Positions 63,301 to 64,000 of a stretch of 64,000 bases of DNA are shown here, one piece after another. Within the stretch, counting starts at the first letter, position 1, and the number at the start of each line of letters is the position of its first letter. The position numbers and the translations under genes are program-made. Origin of the DNA: Lagopus muta (lineage: Eukaryota; Chordata; Aves; Galliformes; Phasianidae); NCBI RefSeq assembly GCF_023343835.1, contig NC_064433.1, positions 30,783,214-30,847,213 on the forward strand, read 5' to 3'. The notes under the pieces were generated by a model. The model saw only the letters and a program-made list of their open reading frames with translations, was not told the DNA's origin and did no database searches.

Positions 63301-64000
63301 CCTTATATGTCGAAAATATCCTCTCTGTTACTTTGTCATTCTTGGCTCTGCATGAGAAAACGCTCTCTTAATTCTCAGCATGATTTACTATTATTTTTTT
63401 TCAGTATCAAGAATGCATCTGAAGCATTCTGAGTAAAAAATATAACAGTTTTGAGAAATGAAACTGCTTGTAGGCAGGACTATTGGTATCTATGTGCAGA
63501 GACTGTATAGAACCTCTTACATCACGTTGTTTTGAGAGCCATCATGCAATACTACCAGAAGTTTGCAGCCTTTGTTCTTCAGCCCATGCTTAAATCCTCT
63601 CTATGGGCACCTACTTTGATTGCTTTTATATGAATTATTTATCCCTGTAAGCTAGTAAGTTTTTCCTCAGAATGGAAAACACTTTTGGCGTATGGGCTTA
63701 TTTCAGCCCAGACTTTTCTATATTTAATTTCTTTATTCTATACAAGCCCAAATTCAATGAAAAAATAAATGATCATAGGAAGGATTAATATTTGGAAAAG
63801 TAGACTGTACTGAAGAACATAGGAAAATAAGAACTTAGACCTGGTCCAGAAAAGGTGATTTAGTTGCTGTTTGACAGACTTGCATATGTGCGTTGTGAGG
63901 GTGTTTGTGCTGTGGGGGTGCTTAACTTCCTGACCTTGCATCCTTGAAATTGCTACAGCTATGTAACAATGACCAACCTGGTTCCTATATTCTGAGTAGA
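60301..64000. other. Non-coding sequence to the window end
   Basis: Apart from the purine microsatellite and a 10-bp tandem duplication (GAGTCCAAGT twice, near 61935-61954), the sequence is unique, AT-rich and without a recognisable gene on either strand. Confidence 0.5.
61248..61386. repeat. Purine-rich GGAA/GGCA microsatellite
   Basis: GGCAGGAA units grade into GGAAGGAA, GGGAGGGAA and GGAGCAAG units for about 140 bp on the plus strand. Overlapping Lys/Gly/Arg-rich and Ser/Pro/Leu-rich open frames on the two strands come from the repeat and are not genes. Confidence 0.95.

Noticed and set aside
1-64000. CRISPR arrays, bacterial operons, prophage or insertion sequences
   Set aside because: No such structure is present. 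CR1 elements, splice signals and a CpG island show a vertebrate chromosome.
1-64000. tRNA, rRNA or snoRNA genes
   Set aside because: No tRNA A/B box pair with a cloverleaf, rRNA segment or C/D or H/ACA arrangement was recognised by eye. A covariance-model search would be needed to exclude small or diverged ones.

Overview
The window is vertebrate nuclear DNA, almost certainly from a bird and probably a galliform such as chicken. The evidence is the many CR1 LINE 3' ends in both orientations, the AT-rich non-coding background, one dense CpG island, and a single clear protein gene whose protein reads as a non-mammalian AMIGO2 (inference; no search was run).

Gene content. One gene is secure: AMIGO2 on the minus strand. 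Its complete 521-codon reading frame (4897-6462) lies in one exon. A strong splice acceptor sits 59 bases upstream of the ATG. A consensus donor (13716/13715) lies in the CpG island about 7.2 kb upstream. I therefore model a non-coding exon 1 (about 13965 to 13716), a 7,194-bp intron and a coding exon 2. A poly(A) signal with a GU-rich downstream element lies 76 bases past the stop. In this model the 5' leader carries two tandem upstream ORFs. The stop of the first overlaps the start of the second (ATGA), and the second is completed only by splicing and ends 12 nt before the main ATG.

Layout. 1-4.8 kb: non-coding sequence downstream of AMIGO2. 4.8-6.5 kb: AMIGO2 coding exon. 6.5-13.7 kb: AMIGO2 intron, with old repeats and a CR1 copy. 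13.3-14.4 kb: CpG-island promoter. 14.4-64 kb: about 50 kb with no convincing coding gene. It holds CR1 fragments, microsatellites, long purine and pyrimidine tracts, and several plus-strand segments flanked by good splice signals. In mammals AMIGO2 lies head to head with PCED1B, whose coding part sits far downstream of its promoter. The empty 50 kb therefore fits a long 5' intron of a plus-strand PCED1B orthologue; this is inference from synteny, and no PCED1B coding sequence is visible.

Most interesting points: (1) the AMIGO2 tandem uORF arrangement; (2) four plus-strand candidate exons at 18.0, 25.2, 27.1 and 27.3 kb that splice in phase into one 88-codon frame ending in TGA, with an AATAAA about 0.7 kb further on; (3) an exact 27-bp sequence present twice, 820 bp apart, just beyond the CpG island. 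All three need transcript or comparative data, because pseudo-exons are common in long introns.
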